A DNA stretch of 56,736 nt from Streptomyces sp. WM6378 (GCF_001279695.1 NZ_LGDD01000310.1:1-56736); one strand, 5' to 3'. Shown: positions 44,425-54,633, counted from the stretch's first letter. Notes: generated by a model not told the origin, from the letters alone. Program-made: numbers and translations.

Positions 44425-45924
44425 GTGAGCACGACGACCACCGCGACGACGGCCGCCGAGCCGAACCGGCCCGGCCAGACAACCGGGGCGGGCCTCGGCT
44501 TCTGTCGGGTGACGATCGTCGCGCCGGACGGCCGCATCGACGTGGCGCTGCCCGACGACATCCCGGTCGCCGACATCTACCCCGAGATCCTTCGGCTCGC
44601 GCAGCAGAGCCCGCAGGAGGGCGCCCCCGTCGGCTACTCGCTGGTGCGCCGCGACGGCACCGTCCTCGACAGCGCCCGCTCGTTCGCCGCCCAGTCGATC
44701 CTCGACGGCGAGCTGCTCAGCCTGCGCCCGTTCTCCGAGTCGCTGCCCCCCGCCGTCTTCGACGACGTGTCCGAGGCCGTCGCCTCCGCGGTCACCCAGG
44801 ACCGCACCCTGTGGAACACCGAGCTGACCCGCGCCGCCGGCCTCATCGGCGGCGGCGTGCTGCCCGCGCTGCTCGCCTTCGCGGCCTGGACCGGCGCCCC
44901 GCGGCACGACATGCACGGCCTGCCCGGCATCCTCGCCGCCGTCGCCGGTGTGCTCCTGCTCACCCTCGCGGCCGTACGCGCCCGGATCTACGACGACCAG
45001 CTCTCCGCCGTCGCCCTCGGCCTCGGCTCCCTGCCCAACATCGCGGTGGCCGGCTCCGGGCTGCTCCCGCTCGCCGCCCACCACGGCATCGGCCGGCTCC
45101 AGATGCTGCTCGCCTGCGCCGCGGTCCTGATCGCCTCGTTGGTGCTCACCCTGCTCTCGCCGCGCGGCGACGGGCCCTTCGTCGCCTTCGTGCTGGCCTC
45201 CGCGGTGGGCGCGCTCGTCGTGTTCGTCTCGATCCTGACCGGCATGAAGCCCACCGAGACCGCCGCGGTCTGCACCCAGCTCGCCGTCGGCGCGCTCGCC
45301 TTCCTGCCCGGGCTCTCCATGCGCTTCGCGCGGCTGCCCATCGGCTTCGACGCGCCGCACTCCGCCCAGCGCGACCTCGGCGAGGACGTGGCCCCGCAGC
45401 CCGTCGACGCCGAGCGCATCGCCGCCCAGGCCCGGCGCGGCCACGAACTGCTCGTCGGCCTCGTCGGCGGCTGCGCCCTGCTCGCCGTCGCGGGCTCGGC
45501 GGTACTCGGCTTCAGCGACAACCACTGGGGCCGCCTGCTCGCCCTGGCCACCGGCGTCGCCATGCTGATGCGCGCCCACCTCTTCCGTTACACCGCCCAG
45601 GTGGCCGCCACCCTGACCGCGGGCCTCGGCGCGCTCGTCCTGCTCGGCCTCGGCCTGTGCATCAACGCGCCGCGCGGCCTGATGGCGGACGCCCTCAAGG
45701 GCGACACCGCGGCCCTGGACATCCGCACCCTGTGGCTGGTCGCCGCGATCGCCGCGGCCGGCGCCCTGGTCACCGCGATCGCGCTGATCGTGCCGAACCG
45801 GGGCGTCACCCCGTTCTGGGGCCGCTTCCTGGAGATCGCCGAGGGATTCGTCCTGCTCACGCTGCTGCCGCTGACCCTGGCCGTCTTCGACGTGTACGCC
45901 CGCGCCCGGGCCCTGACCAGCTGA
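44425..45924 (+). CDS. eccD: type VII secretion integral membrane protein EccD
   Basis: The membrane channel component, 499 residues. The first 110 residues are a ubiquitin-like cytoplasmic domain (CRVTIVAPDGRIDVALPDDIPVAD in parts), followed by about 11 membrane helices, for example LLAFAAWTGAP, ILAAVAGVLLLTLAAV and LLVGLVGGCALLAVAGSAVLG. GTG 44425 is preceded by GGGGGAG at 6 bases; the open frame upstream to 44350 has no such site. It is the last ESX gene and is followed by rpsO in the same direction. Confidence 0.94.
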   Translation: MSTTTTATTAAEPNRPGQTTGAGLGFCRVTIVAPDGRIDVALPDDIPVADIYPEILRLAQQSPQEGAPVGYSLVRRDGTVLDSARSFAAQSILDGELLSLRPFSESLPPAVFDDVSEAVASAVTQDRTLWNTELTRAAGLIGGGVLPALLAFAAWTGAPRHDMHGLPGILAAVAGVLLLTLAAVRARIYDDQLSAVALGLGSLPNIAVAGSGLLPLAAHHGIGRLQMLLACAAVLIASLVLTLLSPRGDGPFVAFVLASAVGALVVFVSILTGMKPTETAAVCTQLAVGALAFLPGLSMRFARLPIGFDAPHSAQRDLGEDVAPQPVDAERIAAQARRGHELLVGLVGGCALLAVAGSAVLGFSDNHWGRLLALATGVAMLMRAHLFRYTAQVAATLTAGLGALVLLGLGLCINAPRGLMADALKGDTAALDIRTLWLVAAIAAAGALVTAIALIVPNRGVTPFWGRFLEIAEGFVLLTLLPLTLAVFDVYARARALTS

Positions 45925-46115
45925 CCTGCGCGCGCTCACCGCGGGTCAACCGCCACCCGGGGTACTGGTACGCTGTGTGACGGCCGTTTGTGTACGCGTT
46001 TCCGGATCATCTGGAAGCTGCGCTCATCGGACCTTCGCCTCCGAGTCACGGAAGCTCCCCAGAGATCAAGACCTGGGGCACTCGTGGGCGCATCGAACAA
46101 CACTGAGGAGTAAGC

Positions 46116-46406
46116 GTGCCGCTCGACGCCGCTACGAAGAAGCAGATCATGTCCGAGTTCGGCCAGAAGGAGGGCGACACCGGCTCCCCCGAGGTTCAGG
46201 TCGCCATGCTCTCCCGCCGCATCTCGGACCTGACGGAGCACCTCAAGACCCACAAGCACGACCACCACTCCCGTCGTGGTCTGCTGATCCTCGTCGGCCA
46301 GCGCCGCCGCCTTCTGCAGTACCTGGCCAAGAAGGACATCCAGCGCTTCCGTACGCTGGTCGACCGCCTGGGCATCCGCCGCGGTGCGGCCGGCGGCGCC
46401 AAGTAA
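46116..46406 (+). CDS. rpsO: 30S ribosomal protein S15
   Basis: 96 residues including [16 protein letters not shown] near the start and the S15 signature [28 protein letters not shown] in segments, ending with [20 protein letters not shown]. Binds the central domain of 16S rRNA. GTG 46116 is preceded by GAGGAG. It is co-transcribed with pnp in Streptomyces. The 191 bases upstream contain TACGCT near 45969 as a possible -10. Confidence 0.97.
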   Translation: MPLDAATKKQIMSEFGQKEGDTGSPEVQVAMLSRRISDLTEHLKTHKHDHHSRRGLLILVGQRRRLLQYLAKKDIQRFRTLVDRLGIRRGAAGGAK

Positions 46407-46417
46407 GCATGCTGTCG

Positions 46418-46453
46418 AGGGAGCGGTTCCCACCTATTAGGGGGCCGCTCCCT
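46418..46453 (+). other. rpsO-pnp intergenic hairpin
   Basis: AGGGAGCGG and CCGCTCCCT form a 9-bp stem with an inner CCC/GGG pair, followed by TTTGCT. It starts 12 bases after rpsO. In Streptomyces coelicolor the hairpin at this place is cut by RNase III, separating rpsO and pnp mRNAs; I apply that from memory. It may also attenuate transcription. Confidence 0.75.
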
Positions 46454-46505
46454 TTGCTGTACATGCGAGACGTACCGAACGCTCAGTAGTCTGGTACGCA
46501 CAACA

Positions 46506-46547
46506 GAACAAGCTTCACCGAACAAGCTCCACCCAAGACGCTTCACC
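46506..46547 (+). repeat. imperfect tandem 14-mers in the pnp leader
   Basis: GAACAAGCTTCACC (46506-46519), GAACAAGCTCCACC (46520-46533) and a third degenerate copy AAGACGCTTCACC (46535-46547). They lie about 190 bases upstream of pnp, downstream of a -10-like TAGTCT (about 46488). The 331 bases between rpsO and pnp hold no gene. Confidence 0.6.
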
Positions 46548-46737
46548 GCGACGAGCGAGCAGAAGCCCTCCTCCCCGCCGCCGGTCCTCGGTAGTGGCCC
46601 CCGGAACGCAAGGAAGACCGGGTGCTTCGATCGAAGACCGGCCCGCCCTCAGGAGCGCTTCTCCGCCGTCACCCCACCGTCCCCGCGCCACACGGGCCCG
46701 GGGACGAAAAGACGACAAGCAAATGGAGAAAACGCTA

Positions 46738-48957
46738 GTGGAGAACGAGACCCACTACGCCGAGGCCGTCATCGACAACGGCTCCTTCGGCACCCGCACC
46801 ATCCGCTTCGAGACGGGCCGCCTGGCCAAGCAGGCCGCCGGCTCCGCCGTGGCGTACCTGGACGACGACACGATGGTCCTGTCGGCCACGTCCGCGTCCA
46901 AGAACCCCAAGGACCAGCTCGACTTCTTCCCCCTCACGGTGGACGTCGAGGAGCGGATGTACGCGGCCGGCAAGATCCCCGGCTCCTTCTTCCGCCGCGA
47001 GGGCCGGCCCTCCGAGGACGCGATCCTCACCTGCCGTCTCATCGACCGCCCGCTGCGCCCGTCCTTCAAGAAGGGCCTGCGCAACGAGATCCAGGTCGTC
47101 GCGACGATCATGGCGCTCAACCCCGACCACCTGTACGACGTCGTCGCGATCAACGCCGCGTCCGCGTCCACCCAGCTGGCCGGCCTGCCCTTCTCCGGCC
47201 CGATCGGCGGCGTCCGCGTCGCGCTGATCAACGGCCAGTGGGTCGCGTTCCCGACGCACACCGAGCTTGAGGACGCCGTCTTCGACATGGTGGTCGCCGG
47301 CCGCGTCCTGGAGGACGGCGACGTCGCGATCATGATGGTCGAGGCCGAGGCCACCGAGAAGACCATCCAGCTGGTCAAGGGCGGCGCCGAGGCGCCGACC
47401 GAGGAGGTCGTCGCCTCCGGTCTGGACGCCGCGAAGCCCTTCATCAAGGTGCTCTGCAAGGCCCAGTCCGACCTGGCCGCCAAGGCTGCCAAGCCGACCG
47501 GCGAGTTCCCGATCTTCCTCGACTACCAGGACGACGTCCTGGAGGCGCTCACCGCCGCCGTCAAGGGCGAGCTCGCCCAGGCGCTGACGATCGCCGGCAA
47601 GCAGGACCGCGAGGCCGAGCTGGACCGCGTCAAGGGTCTGGCCGCCGAGAAGCTGCTCCCGCAGTTCGAGGGCCGCGAGAAGGAGATCTCCGCCGCGTAC
47701 CGCGCGCTGACCAAGAAGCTGGTCCGCGAGCGCGTCATCACGGACAAGGTCCGCATCGACGGCCGTGGCATCACGGACATCCGCACGCTGGCCGCCGAGG
47801 TCGAGGCGATCCCGCGCGTGCACGGCTCGGCGCTGTTCGAGCGTGGCGAGACCCAGATCCTGGGCGTCACCACCCTCAATATGCTCCGCATGGAGCAGCA
47901 GCTGGACACCCTTTCCCCGGTGACCCGCAAGCGCTACATGCACAACTACAACTTCCCGCCGTACTCGGTCGGCGAGACCGGCCGCGTGGGCTCGCCCAAG
48001 CGCCGCGAGATCGGCCACGGCGCGCTCGCCGAGCGCGCCATCGTGCCGGTCCTTCCGACGCGCGAGGAGTTCCCCTACGCGATCCGTCAGGTGTCCGAGG
48101 CCCTCGGCTCCAACGGCTCGACGTCCATGGGCTCGGTCTGCGCCTCGACCATGTCGCTCCTGAACGCCGGTGTGCCGCTCAAGGCCCCCGTCGCCGGTAT
48201 CGCCATGGGTCTGATCTCCCAGGAGATCGAGGGCAAGACGCACTACGTCGCCCTCACCGACATCCTCGGTGCCGAGGACGCGTTCGGCGACATGGACTTC
48301 AAGGTCGCCGGTACGAAGGAGTTCGTCACCGCGCTCCAGCTCGACACCAAGCTCGACGGCATCCCGGCCTCCGTCCTGGCCGCCGCCCTCAAGCAGGCCC
48401 GCGACGCCCGCCTCCACATCCTCGACGTGATGATGGAAGCGATCGACACGCCGGACGAGATGTCCCCCAACGCCCCGCGGATCATCACCGTCAAGATCCC
48501 CGTGGACAAGATCGGTGAGGTCATCGGCCCCAAGGGCAAGATGATCAACCAGATCCAGGAGGACACCGGCGCCGAGATCACGATCGAGGACGACGGCACC
48601 ATCTACATCGGTGCCGCCGACGGCCCGGCCGCCGAGGCCGCCCGCGCCACGATCAACGGCATCGCCAACCCGACCATGCCGGAGGTCGGCGAGCGCTACC
48701 TGGGCACCGTCGTGAAGACGACGACCTTCGGCGCGTTCGTGTCGCTGCTCCCGGGCAAGGACGGTCTGCTGCACATCTCGCAGATCCGTAAGCTCGCCGG
48801 CGGCAAGCGGGTGGAGAACGTCGAGGACGTCCTGGCCGTGGGCTCCAAGGTCCAGGTCGAGATCGCCGAGATCGACTCCCGCGGCAAGCTCTCCCTGATC
48901 CCCGTGATCGAGGGCGAAGGCGCCGACGACGCCGAGAAGGACGACGCTGCCAAGTGA
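46738..48957 (+). CDS. pnp: polynucleotide phosphorylase
   Basis: 3'-5' phosphorolytic exonuclease and polyadenylating enzyme of mRNA turnover; in Streptomyces also known as guanosine pentaphosphate synthetase I. The 739 residues contain the first RNase PH-like core (about 10-240), an all-helical linker, the second, catalytic core (about 325-550, [15 protein letters not shown]), a KH domain ([20 protein letters not shown]) and an S1 domain ([20 protein letters not shown]). GTG 46738 was chosen because GGAG lies upstream and it gives the MENETHY start and length known for Streptomyces; ATG 46723 is in frame but less likely. The stop overlaps the next start (GTGA). Confidence 0.97.
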   Translation: MENETHYAEAVIDNGSFGTRTIRFETGRLAKQAAGSAVAYLDDDTMVLSATSASKNPKDQLDFFPLTVDVEERMYAAGKIPGSFFRREGRPSEDAILTCRLIDRPLRPSFKKGLRNEIQVVATIMALNPDHLYDVVAINAASASTQLAGLPFSGPIGGVRVALINGQWVAFPTHTELEDAVFDMVVAGRVLEDGDVAIMMVEAEATEKTIQLVKGGAEAPTEEVVASGLDAAKPFIKVLCKAQSDLAAKAAKPTGEFPIFLDYQDDVLEALTAAVKGELAQALTIAGKQDREAELDRVKGLAAEKLLPQFEGREKEISAAYRALTKKLVRERVITDKVRIDGRGITDIRTLAAEVEAIPRVHGSALFERGETQILGVTTLNMLRMEQQLDTLSPVTRKRYMHNYNFPPYSVGETGRVGSPKRREIGHGALAERAIVPVLPTREEFPYAIRQVSEALGSNGSTSMGSVCASTMSLLNAGVPLKAPVAGIAMGLISQEIEGKTHYVALTDILGAEDAFGDMDFKVAGTKEFVTALQLDTKLDGIPASVLAAALKQARDARLHILDVMMEAIDTPDEMSPNAPRIITVKIPVDKIGEVIGPKGKMINQIQEDTGAEITIEDDGTIYIGAADGPAAEAARATINGIANPTMPEVGERYLGTVVKTTTFGAFVSLLPGKDGLLHISQIRKLAGGKRVENVEDVLAVGSKVQVEIAEIDSRGKLSLIPVIEGEGADDAEKDDAAK

Positions 48958-50333
48958 CGTCCCGTAGTTCCGCGACGACGGCCCGCCCCTCTTCCGAGGG
49001 GCGGGCCGTCGCCCGTACCCAAACGCTTCTGAAGGGTCAGAACGGCATCGGCACCGTCCGCCGTACGACCCTCCCCGGCGGCCTCAGGGTCGTCACCGAA
49101 ACCCTTCCCTCCGTACGGTCCGCGACCTTCGGCATCTGGGTCCAGGTGGGTTCGCGCGACGAGACGCCGACGCTGAACGGCGCGACGCACTACCTGGAGC
49201 ACCTCCTCTTCAAGGGCACCAAGAAGCGCAGTGCCCTCGACATCTCCTCGGCGCTCGACGCGGTCGGCGGGGAGATGAACGCCTTCACGGCGAAGGAGTA
49301 CACCTGCTACTACGCGCGGGTGCTCGACACCGATCTGCCGCTGGCGATCGACGTCGTGTGCGACATGCTGACGGACTCGCTGATCCTCGCCGAGGACGTC
49401 GACGCCGAGCGCGGCGTGATCCTCGAAGAGATCGCGATGACCGAGGATGACCCGGGCGACTGCGTGCACGACCTGTTCGCGCACACCATGCTCGGCGACA
49501 CCCCCCTCGGCCGCCCGGTCCTGGGCACCGTGGACACGATCAACTCCCTGACCCAGGCGCAGATCTCGCGCTTCTACAAGAAGCACTACGACCCGCGCCA
49601 CCTGGTCGTCGCGGCCGCCGGAAACGTGGATCACGCCACCGTCGTACGCCAGGTCCGCAAGGCTTTCGAGAAGGCCGGCGCGCTGTCCCGCACGGACGCC
49701 GTTCCCCTCACCCCGCGCAGCGGAGCCCGCACCCTGAAGGCCGCCGGCCGGATGGAACTGCTGAACCGCCGCACGGAACAGGCCCACGTGGTCCTCGGCA
49801 TGCCGGGCCTGGCCCGCACCGACGAGCGCCGCTGGGCGCTGGGCGTCCTGAACACGGCACTGGGCGGCGGCATGTCGTCCCGGCTGTTCCAGGAGGTCCG
49901 CGAGAAGCGCGGCCTGGCCTACAGCGTGTACTCGTACACCTCGGGCTTCGCCGACTGCGGCCTGTTCGGGGTGTACGCGGGCTGCCGCCCGAGCCAGGTC
50001 CACGACGTCCTGAAGATCTGCCGGGACGAACTGGACCGGGTCGCGAACGAGGGACTCTCGGACGACGAGATCGGCCGCGCGGTGGGCCAGCTCTCCGGCT
50101 CCACGGTCCTGGGTCTTGAGGACACCGGCGCGCTGATGAACCGCATCGGCAAGAGCGAGCTGTGCTGGGGCGAGCAGATGTCCGTCGACGACATGCTGAC
50201 CCGGATAGCCGAGGTCACCCCGGACGACGTCCGCGAGGTGGCACGTGATGTCCTGGGGCAGCGTCCCTCGCTGTCCGTCATCGGCCCGCTGAAGGACAAG
50301 CAGGCCGATCGCCTCCACGAAGCGGTCTCGTAA
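48954..50333 (+). CDS. M16 family zinc metalloprotease
   Basis: 459 residues, mitochondrial-processing-peptidase-like (pitrilysin family). The inverted zinc motif HYLEHLLF gives HxxEH with the distal Glu in [11 protein letters not shown]; the second half has the family's inactive domain with the [14 protein letters not shown] segment. GTG 48954 overlaps the pnp stop. The first 30 residues are low-complexity and contain, at DNA level, a strong hairpin (48977-49010); a later start is conceivable but no GTG/ATG with a ribosome site was seen before the conserved region. Follows pnp as in other actinobacteria. Confidence 0.93.
   Translation: MTSRSSATTARPSSEGRAVARTQTLLKGQNGIGTVRRTTLPGGLRVVTETLPSVRSATFGIWVQVGSRDETPTLNGATHYLEHLLFKGTKKRSALDISSALDAVGGEMNAFTAKEYTCYYARVLDTDLPLAIDVVCDMLTDSLILAEDVDAERGVILEEIAMTEDDPGDCVHDLFAHTMLGDTPLGRPVLGTVDTINSLTQAQISRFYKKHYDPRHLVVAAAGNVDHATVVRQVRKAFEKAGALSRTDAVPLTPRSGARTLKAAGRMELLNRRTEQAHVVLGMPGLARTDERRWALGVLNTALGGGMSSRLFQEVREKRGLAYSVYSYTSGFADCGLFGVYAGCRPSQVHDVLKICRDELDRVANEGLSDDEIGRAVGQLSGSTVLGLEDTGALMNRIGKSELCWGEQMSVDDMLTRIAEVTPDDVREVARDVLGQRPSLSVIGPLKDKQADRLHEAVS
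48977..49010 (+). terminator. 15-bp perfect hairpin after pnp, inside the protease reading frame
   Basis: GACGGCCCGCCCCTC-ttcc-GAGGGGCGGGCCGTC, a perfect 15-bp stem with a 4-base loop, begins 20 bases after the pnp stop. Its position is that of a terminator, yet it lies within the N-terminal codons of the M16 protease gene, so it may attenuate downstream expression or be an RNase III site. Confidence 0.7.
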
Positions 50334-50340
50334 CCCCTAA

Positions 50341-51105
<765 letters not shown>

Positions 51106-51122
51106 GCGGCACCGTCGGCCTC

Positions 51123-51575
51123 ATGCGCGCAAAAATCACCTATCTCGTCACGGCCGCCGTCCTGGTCTTCTACTTTGTCCTGGCCGGCAGCCGCGGCGTG
51201 CTCCTCCTCGAACAGGGCACCTGGATCACCGTCACCATGGGCGTGGCCGTGCTGGTCCTGCCGTTGATCGGCATCTGGTTCCTGTGGGCGAACACCCGCT
51301 TCGTGACCAAGGCCAACAAGCTGGCGGCGGAGCTGGACGCCGAAGGCGGCCTGCCCGTCGACGAGTTGGTCCGCACCGCGGGCGGCCGCATCGACCGCGA
51401 CTCGGCCGACGCCGTCTTCGCCCGCCGCAAGGAGGAGACGGAGGACGCGCCGAACGACTGGCGCTGCTGGTTCCGCCTCGCCATCGCCTACCAGGACGCC
51501 CGCGACACCCCGCGGGCCCGCAAGGCGATGCAGCGCGCGATCGCTCTGCACGAGAACAAGCCCGCCGGGGCCTGA
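51123..51575 (+). CDS. small membrane protein with a TPR-like tail
   Basis: 150 residues. Two N-terminal membrane helices (YLVTAAVLVFYFVLAGS; VTMGVAVLVLPLIGIWFLWA) are followed by a cytoplasmic helical domain ending in FRLAIAYQDARDTPRARKAMQRAIAL, which resembles a single TPR hairpin. Start ATG 51123, 17 bases after dapB, with no strong ribosome binding site, so it is probably expressed with dapB. Function unknown; conserved in actinobacteria as far as I recall. The convergent next gene ends 12 bases away. Confidence 0.8.
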   Translation: MRAKITYLVTAAVLVFYFVLAGSRGVLLLEQGTWITVTMGVAVLVLPLIGIWFLWANTRFVTKANKLAAELDAEGGLPVDELVRTAGGRIDRDSADAVFARRKEETEDAPNDWRCWFRLAIAYQDARDTPRARKAMQRAIALHENKPAGA

Positions 51576-51587
51576 CGCGGCAGAGGA

Positions 51588-52148
51588 TCAGCCGCGGCGG
51601 TACTCGTCGCCCCAGGCCTCCACCAGGTCCGCGGCCCGGCCGAAGGCATCGCCGCGCCCCAGGAAGTCCGCGCTGTGGTCGGTGAGCAGCGCCGGCAGCG
51701 CCTCGCCGCCCTGCGGTTCGGCGATCAGGGCCTGCCCCTGCACGGTCCGCGGCAGCCCGAGCCAGCGCACCGGCTGCTGCACCGTGCGTACGCCGCGGAT
51801 CCGCGGCCACGCGACCGTGGTGGTGGTGAAGAACGCGACCCGCCGCAGCCCGGCCCGGCTGACCCAGACGCCGATCCGCAGCAGCCGCAGCGACGAGGCG
51901 ATCACGAGCACGGCGATGAACAGGACGACGACCGCGCCCGTCGGTTCCCCGGCGGCGGCGATGATCACGGCGGCGAGCAGCACGAACGAGGCGAGGAGCA
52001 GCAGCACGGCCGCGGCCCCGACCCGCCAGGGGCCCGGCCGGTAGGGCCGCCGCCAGCGATCGTGGTCGTCGAAGGGCAGCGCGACCTCGTCGGAGTACTC
52101 ACCGGATGCGTCGATGGCGCGGTCGGCCGTCAGGAAGGGCAGGGGCAC
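51588..52148 (-). CDS. PH-domain membrane protein
   Basis: 186 residues. A short polar N-terminus, two membrane helices (VGAAAVLLLLASFVLLAAVI; AVVVLFIAVLVIASSLRLL) and a C-terminal PH-like domain (GVWVSRAGLRRVAFFTTTTVAWPRIRGV in parts, LIAEPQGGEALPALLT). Typical of actinobacterial bPH-domain proteins of unknown function. GTG 52148 follows GAGGATCAGTC. Expressed leftward, convergent with the small membrane protein at 51123. Confidence 0.78.
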   Translation of the reverse strand: MPLPFLTADRAIDASGEYSDEVALPFDDHDRWRRPYRPGPWRVGAAAVLLLLASFVLLAAVIIAAAGEPTGAVVVLFIAVLVIASSLRLLRIGVWVSRAGLRRVAFFTTTTVAWPRIRGVRTVQQPVRWLGLPRTVQGQALIAEPQGGEALPALLTDHSADFLGRGDAFGRAADLVEAWGDEYRRG

Positions 52149-52264
52149 GACTGATCCTCACTCACAAGCACGCTCGATTGGGCTGTGCGGGGTGAGGCTA
52201 CCCAGGAGGTCACCGCGCGGCCACATCCGGGGGTCCGGGCGCGCGTCGGCGCGTTTGGCCCCGG

Positions 52265-52504
52265 TCAGCGGCCGTTGGAGGCCTCGGACTGCTGGCTGTG
52301 CGCGGGGGACTGCGGGCTCTCCATCGCGGGCAGCCCGAAGAGCAGCGCACCGGTGAGCCCGGCTATGACGGTGAGCCCGACCAGCGTCCGCCCGACGAGC
52401 TGACCTGCGCTCGCACGCTCGCGAGGCGGCGGCTCGACATTGCTGCGGTAGCGGTCGGCCTCGGCGACGAATGCGAACGGAACGGGCTCACGCCGGCGGA
52501 ACAT
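52265..52504 (-). CDS. small single-pass membrane protein
   Basis: 79 residues: a cytoplasmic N-terminus starting MFRRREPVPFAFVAEADRYR, one membrane helix (LVGLTVIAGLTGALLFGLPA), and a short Ser/Gln-rich tail. ATG 52504 is preceded by GAGGAG. It faces away from thyX across a 200-base intergenic region. No family recognised; unknown function. Confidence 0.72.
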   Translation of the reverse strand: MFRRREPVPFAFVAEADRYRSNVEPPPRERASAGQLVGRTLVGLTVIAGLTGALLFGLPAMESPQSPAHSQQSEASNGR

Positions 52505-52642
52505 GGGGGCACATCTCCTCGGAAACTCAAGTGGCTGTCGAACTGGCTGCTGCTTACTGGTACAGACGCACAGCAGTGCCGATTGGTGCCCGAATTCCCC
52601 GAATTGGCCGAAGAATGTGGTGACGACCCGTCAGAGAGGGAG

Positions 52643-52665
52643 TTGTCAGTGCCGGGCCGTAGAGT
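52643..52665 (+). promoter_or_regulatory. RecA-NDp (PafBC-type) DNA-damage promoter of thyX
   Basis: TTGTCAGTG (52643-52651), exactly 8 bases, TAGAGT (52660-52665): a full match to the actinobacterial LexA-independent DNA-damage promoter TTGTCRGTG-N8-TANNNT. Transcription would start near 52672, about 33 bases before the thyX GTG, leaving room for its GGAAGGA site. Confidence 0.75.
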
Positions 52666-52704
52666 GGGCGCCGCCCGAGCGACGCAATTTGGAAGGACCC
52701 GCCG

Positions 52705-53445
52705 GTGACCGACACCCCCGCCCCAGACCTCAAGCCCAGCTTCCGCAGCGACGTCACCGTCGAGCTCGTGAAGCACTCGGCATCCGACTCGGACGTGCTG
52801 TGGGCAGCCCGTGTCTCCACGGCGGGCGAGCAGTCCCTGGAGGAGCTCCAGAAGGACCCCGAGCGCTCCAAGGGCCTCATCAACTACCTGATGCGGGACC
52901 GGCACGGCAGCCCCTTCGAGCACAACTCGATGACCTTCTTCATCAGCGCCCCGATCTTCGTCTTCCGCGAGTTCATGCGGCACCGGGTCGGCTGGTCGTA
53001 CAACGAGGAGTCGGGCCGGTACAGGGAGCTCCAGCCGGTCTTCTACGTCCCGGGCACCGACCGCAAGCTGGTCCAGCAGGGCCGCCCCGGCAAGTACGAG
53101 TTCGTCGACGGCTCGGCGGAGCAGCAGGAGCTGACCTCCCGCGTCATGGAGGACTCCTACCGCCGCTCCTACGAGGCGTACCAGGAGATGCTGGCGGCCG
53201 GCGTCGCCCGCGAAGTCGCCCGCGCCACGCTCCCGGTCGGGCTCTTCTCCTCGATGTACGCGACGTGCAACGCGCGTTCGCTGATGCACTTCCTCGGCCT
53301 GCGCACCCAGCACGAGCTGGCGAAGGTCCCGTCCTTCCCGCAGCGGGAGATCGAGATGGTCGGCGAGAAGATGGAACAGGAGTGGGCCCGCCTGATGCCG
53401 CTCACCTACGCGGCCTTCAACACCAACGGCAGGGTGGCCCCGTAA
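52705..53445 (+). CDS. thyX: flavin-dependent thymidylate synthase
   Basis: Makes dTMP from dUMP using FAD, methylene-tetrahydrofolate and NADPH. 246 residues. The ThyX motif is visible at 92-106 as RHRVGWSYNEESGRY; by my count it is RHR-x8-S rather than the usual RHR-x7-S. Later conserved parts include ARATLPVGLFSSMYATCNARSLMHFLGLR in segments. GTG 52705 follows GGAAGGA. Just upstream is a perfect DNA-damage-type promoter, which fits a need for dTMP during repair. The next gene, dapA, has its own promoter. Confidence 0.96.
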   Translation: MTDTPAPDLKPSFRSDVTVELVKHSASDSDVLWAARVSTAGEQSLEELQKDPERSKGLINYLMRDRHGSPFEHNSMTFFISAPIFVFREFMRHRVGWSYNEESGRYRELQPVFYVPGTDRKLVQQGRPGKYEFVDGSAEQQELTSRVMEDSYRRSYEAYQEMLAAGVAREVARATLPVGLFSSMYATCNARSLMHFLGLRTQHELAKVPSFPQREIEMVGEKMEQEWARLMPLTYAAFNTNGRVAP

Positions 53446-53516
53446 CCGCACCGGCCGACCGAGCGCCGCGCCCATACCGGCACAGATGTGCGGATAGGCC
53501 GCGCAAAGTGTCCGTA

Positions 53517-53546
53517 TTGCGGCGTTTCGTGAAGTTCATCTAGGCT
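53517..53546 (+). promoter_or_regulatory. promoter of dapA
   Basis: TTGCGG (53517-53522), an 18-base spacer and TAGGCT (53541-53546) fit the vegetative sigma factor. Transcription would begin near 53553, giving a 105-base leader that starts almost directly with a hairpin. Confidence 0.6.
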
Positions 53547-53557
53547 GATCAAACGGA

Positions 53558-53624
53558 CCCGGCACTGCTTGAACCCCCGAGCAGGCAGTGCCGGGCTCCC
53601 TCAGCCACCGGCCCCCGAGGGGGC
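53558..53624 (+). other. two hairpins in the thyX-dapA spacer / dapA leader
   Basis: CCCGGCACTGC (53558-53568) and GCAGTGCCGGG (53585-53595) form an 11-bp stem with a 16-base loop; GCCCCC-ga-GGGGGC (53611-53624) forms a second. The first could end thyX transcription, but relative to the dapA promoter it lies at the 5' end of the dapA mRNA. Its role could therefore be termination, mRNA protection or attenuation. Confidence 0.6.
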
Positions 53625-53657
53625 ACCCGGCGCTGAGCAGCGAGTAGCGTGTTACCC

Positions 53658-54557
53658 ATGGCTCCGATCTCCACTCCGCAGACCCCCTTCGGGCGGGTCC
53701 TCACCGCCATGATCACGCCCTTCACGGCGGACGGCGCACTCGACCTCGACGGCGCCCAGCGACTGGCGGCCCATCTGGTCGACGCAGGCAACGACGGACT
53801 GATCGTCAACGGCACCACCGGCGAGTCCCCGACCACCAGCGACGCGGAGAAAGACCAGCTCGTACGGGCCGTACTGGAGGCCGTCGGAGACCGGGCCCAC
53901 GTCGTGGCCGGAATCGGCACCAACGACACGCACCACACCCTCGAACTCGCCCGTACGGCCGAACGCTCCGGCGCACACGGCCTGCTCGCCGTGACGCCGT
54001 ACTACAACAAGCCCCCACAAGAGGGCCTGTTCCGGCACTTCTCGGCCATCGCCGATGCCACCGAGCTTCCCGTGATGCTGTACGACATCCCCGGCCGCAG
54101 CGGCGTCCCGATCGACACCGAGACCCTCGTCCGGCTCGCCGAGCACCCCCGGATCGTCGCCAACAAGGACGCCAAGGGCGACCTCGGCCGCGCCAGCTGG
54201 GCCATCGCCCGCTCCGGCCTCGCCTGGTACTCCGGCGACGACATGCTCAACCTGCCGCTGCTCTCGGTCGGCGCCTGCGGCTTCGTCTCCGTGGTCGGCC
54301 ACCTCGTCACCCCCGAGCTGCGCGCCCTCCTGGACGCCTACCTCGCCGGTGAGGTACGCAAGGCCACCGAGATCCACCAGCAGCTGCTCCCCGTCTACAC
54401 GGGCATGTTCCGCACCCAGGGAGTCATCACGACCAAGGCGGCCCTGGCCCTCAAGGGCCTCCCCGCCGGGCCGCTGCGCCTGCCCCTGGTCGAGCTCACG
54501 GCGGAAGAATCCAGCCAGCTGGCGCTCGATCTGGCAGCCGGTGGGGTACAGCTCTAA
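53658..54557 (+). CDS. dapA: 4-hydroxy-tetrahydrodipicolinate synthase
   Basis: Condenses pyruvate and aspartate semialdehyde in the lysine/diaminopimelate pathway. 299 residues forming a TIM barrel: GTTGESPTTSDAEK near the start of the barrel, the catalytic Tyr in AVTPYYNKPPQEG, and the Schiff-base Lys in VANKDAKGD. ATG 53658 was preferred over GTG 53649; neither has a strong ribosome site. RNase J follows 126 bases downstream. Confidence 0.96.
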   Translation: MAPISTPQTPFGRVLTAMITPFTADGALDLDGAQRLAAHLVDAGNDGLIVNGTTGESPTTSDAEKDQLVRAVLEAVGDRAHVVAGIGTNDTHHTLELARTAERSGAHGLLAVTPYYNKPPQEGLFRHFSAIADATELPVMLYDIPGRSGVPIDTETLVRLAEHPRIVANKDAKGDLGRASWAIARSGLAWYSGDDMLNLPLLSVGACGFVSVVGHLVTPELRALLDAYLAGEVRKATEIHQQLLPVYTGMFRTQGVITTKAALALKGLPAGPLRLPLVELTAEESSQLALDLAAGGVQL

Positions 54558-54633
54558 CACAGACTTCACAACTGAATACGCGCCAGACAAACGCGCGAAA
54601 ACCCATACACAACAGCAAGTGCACGAATGACAT

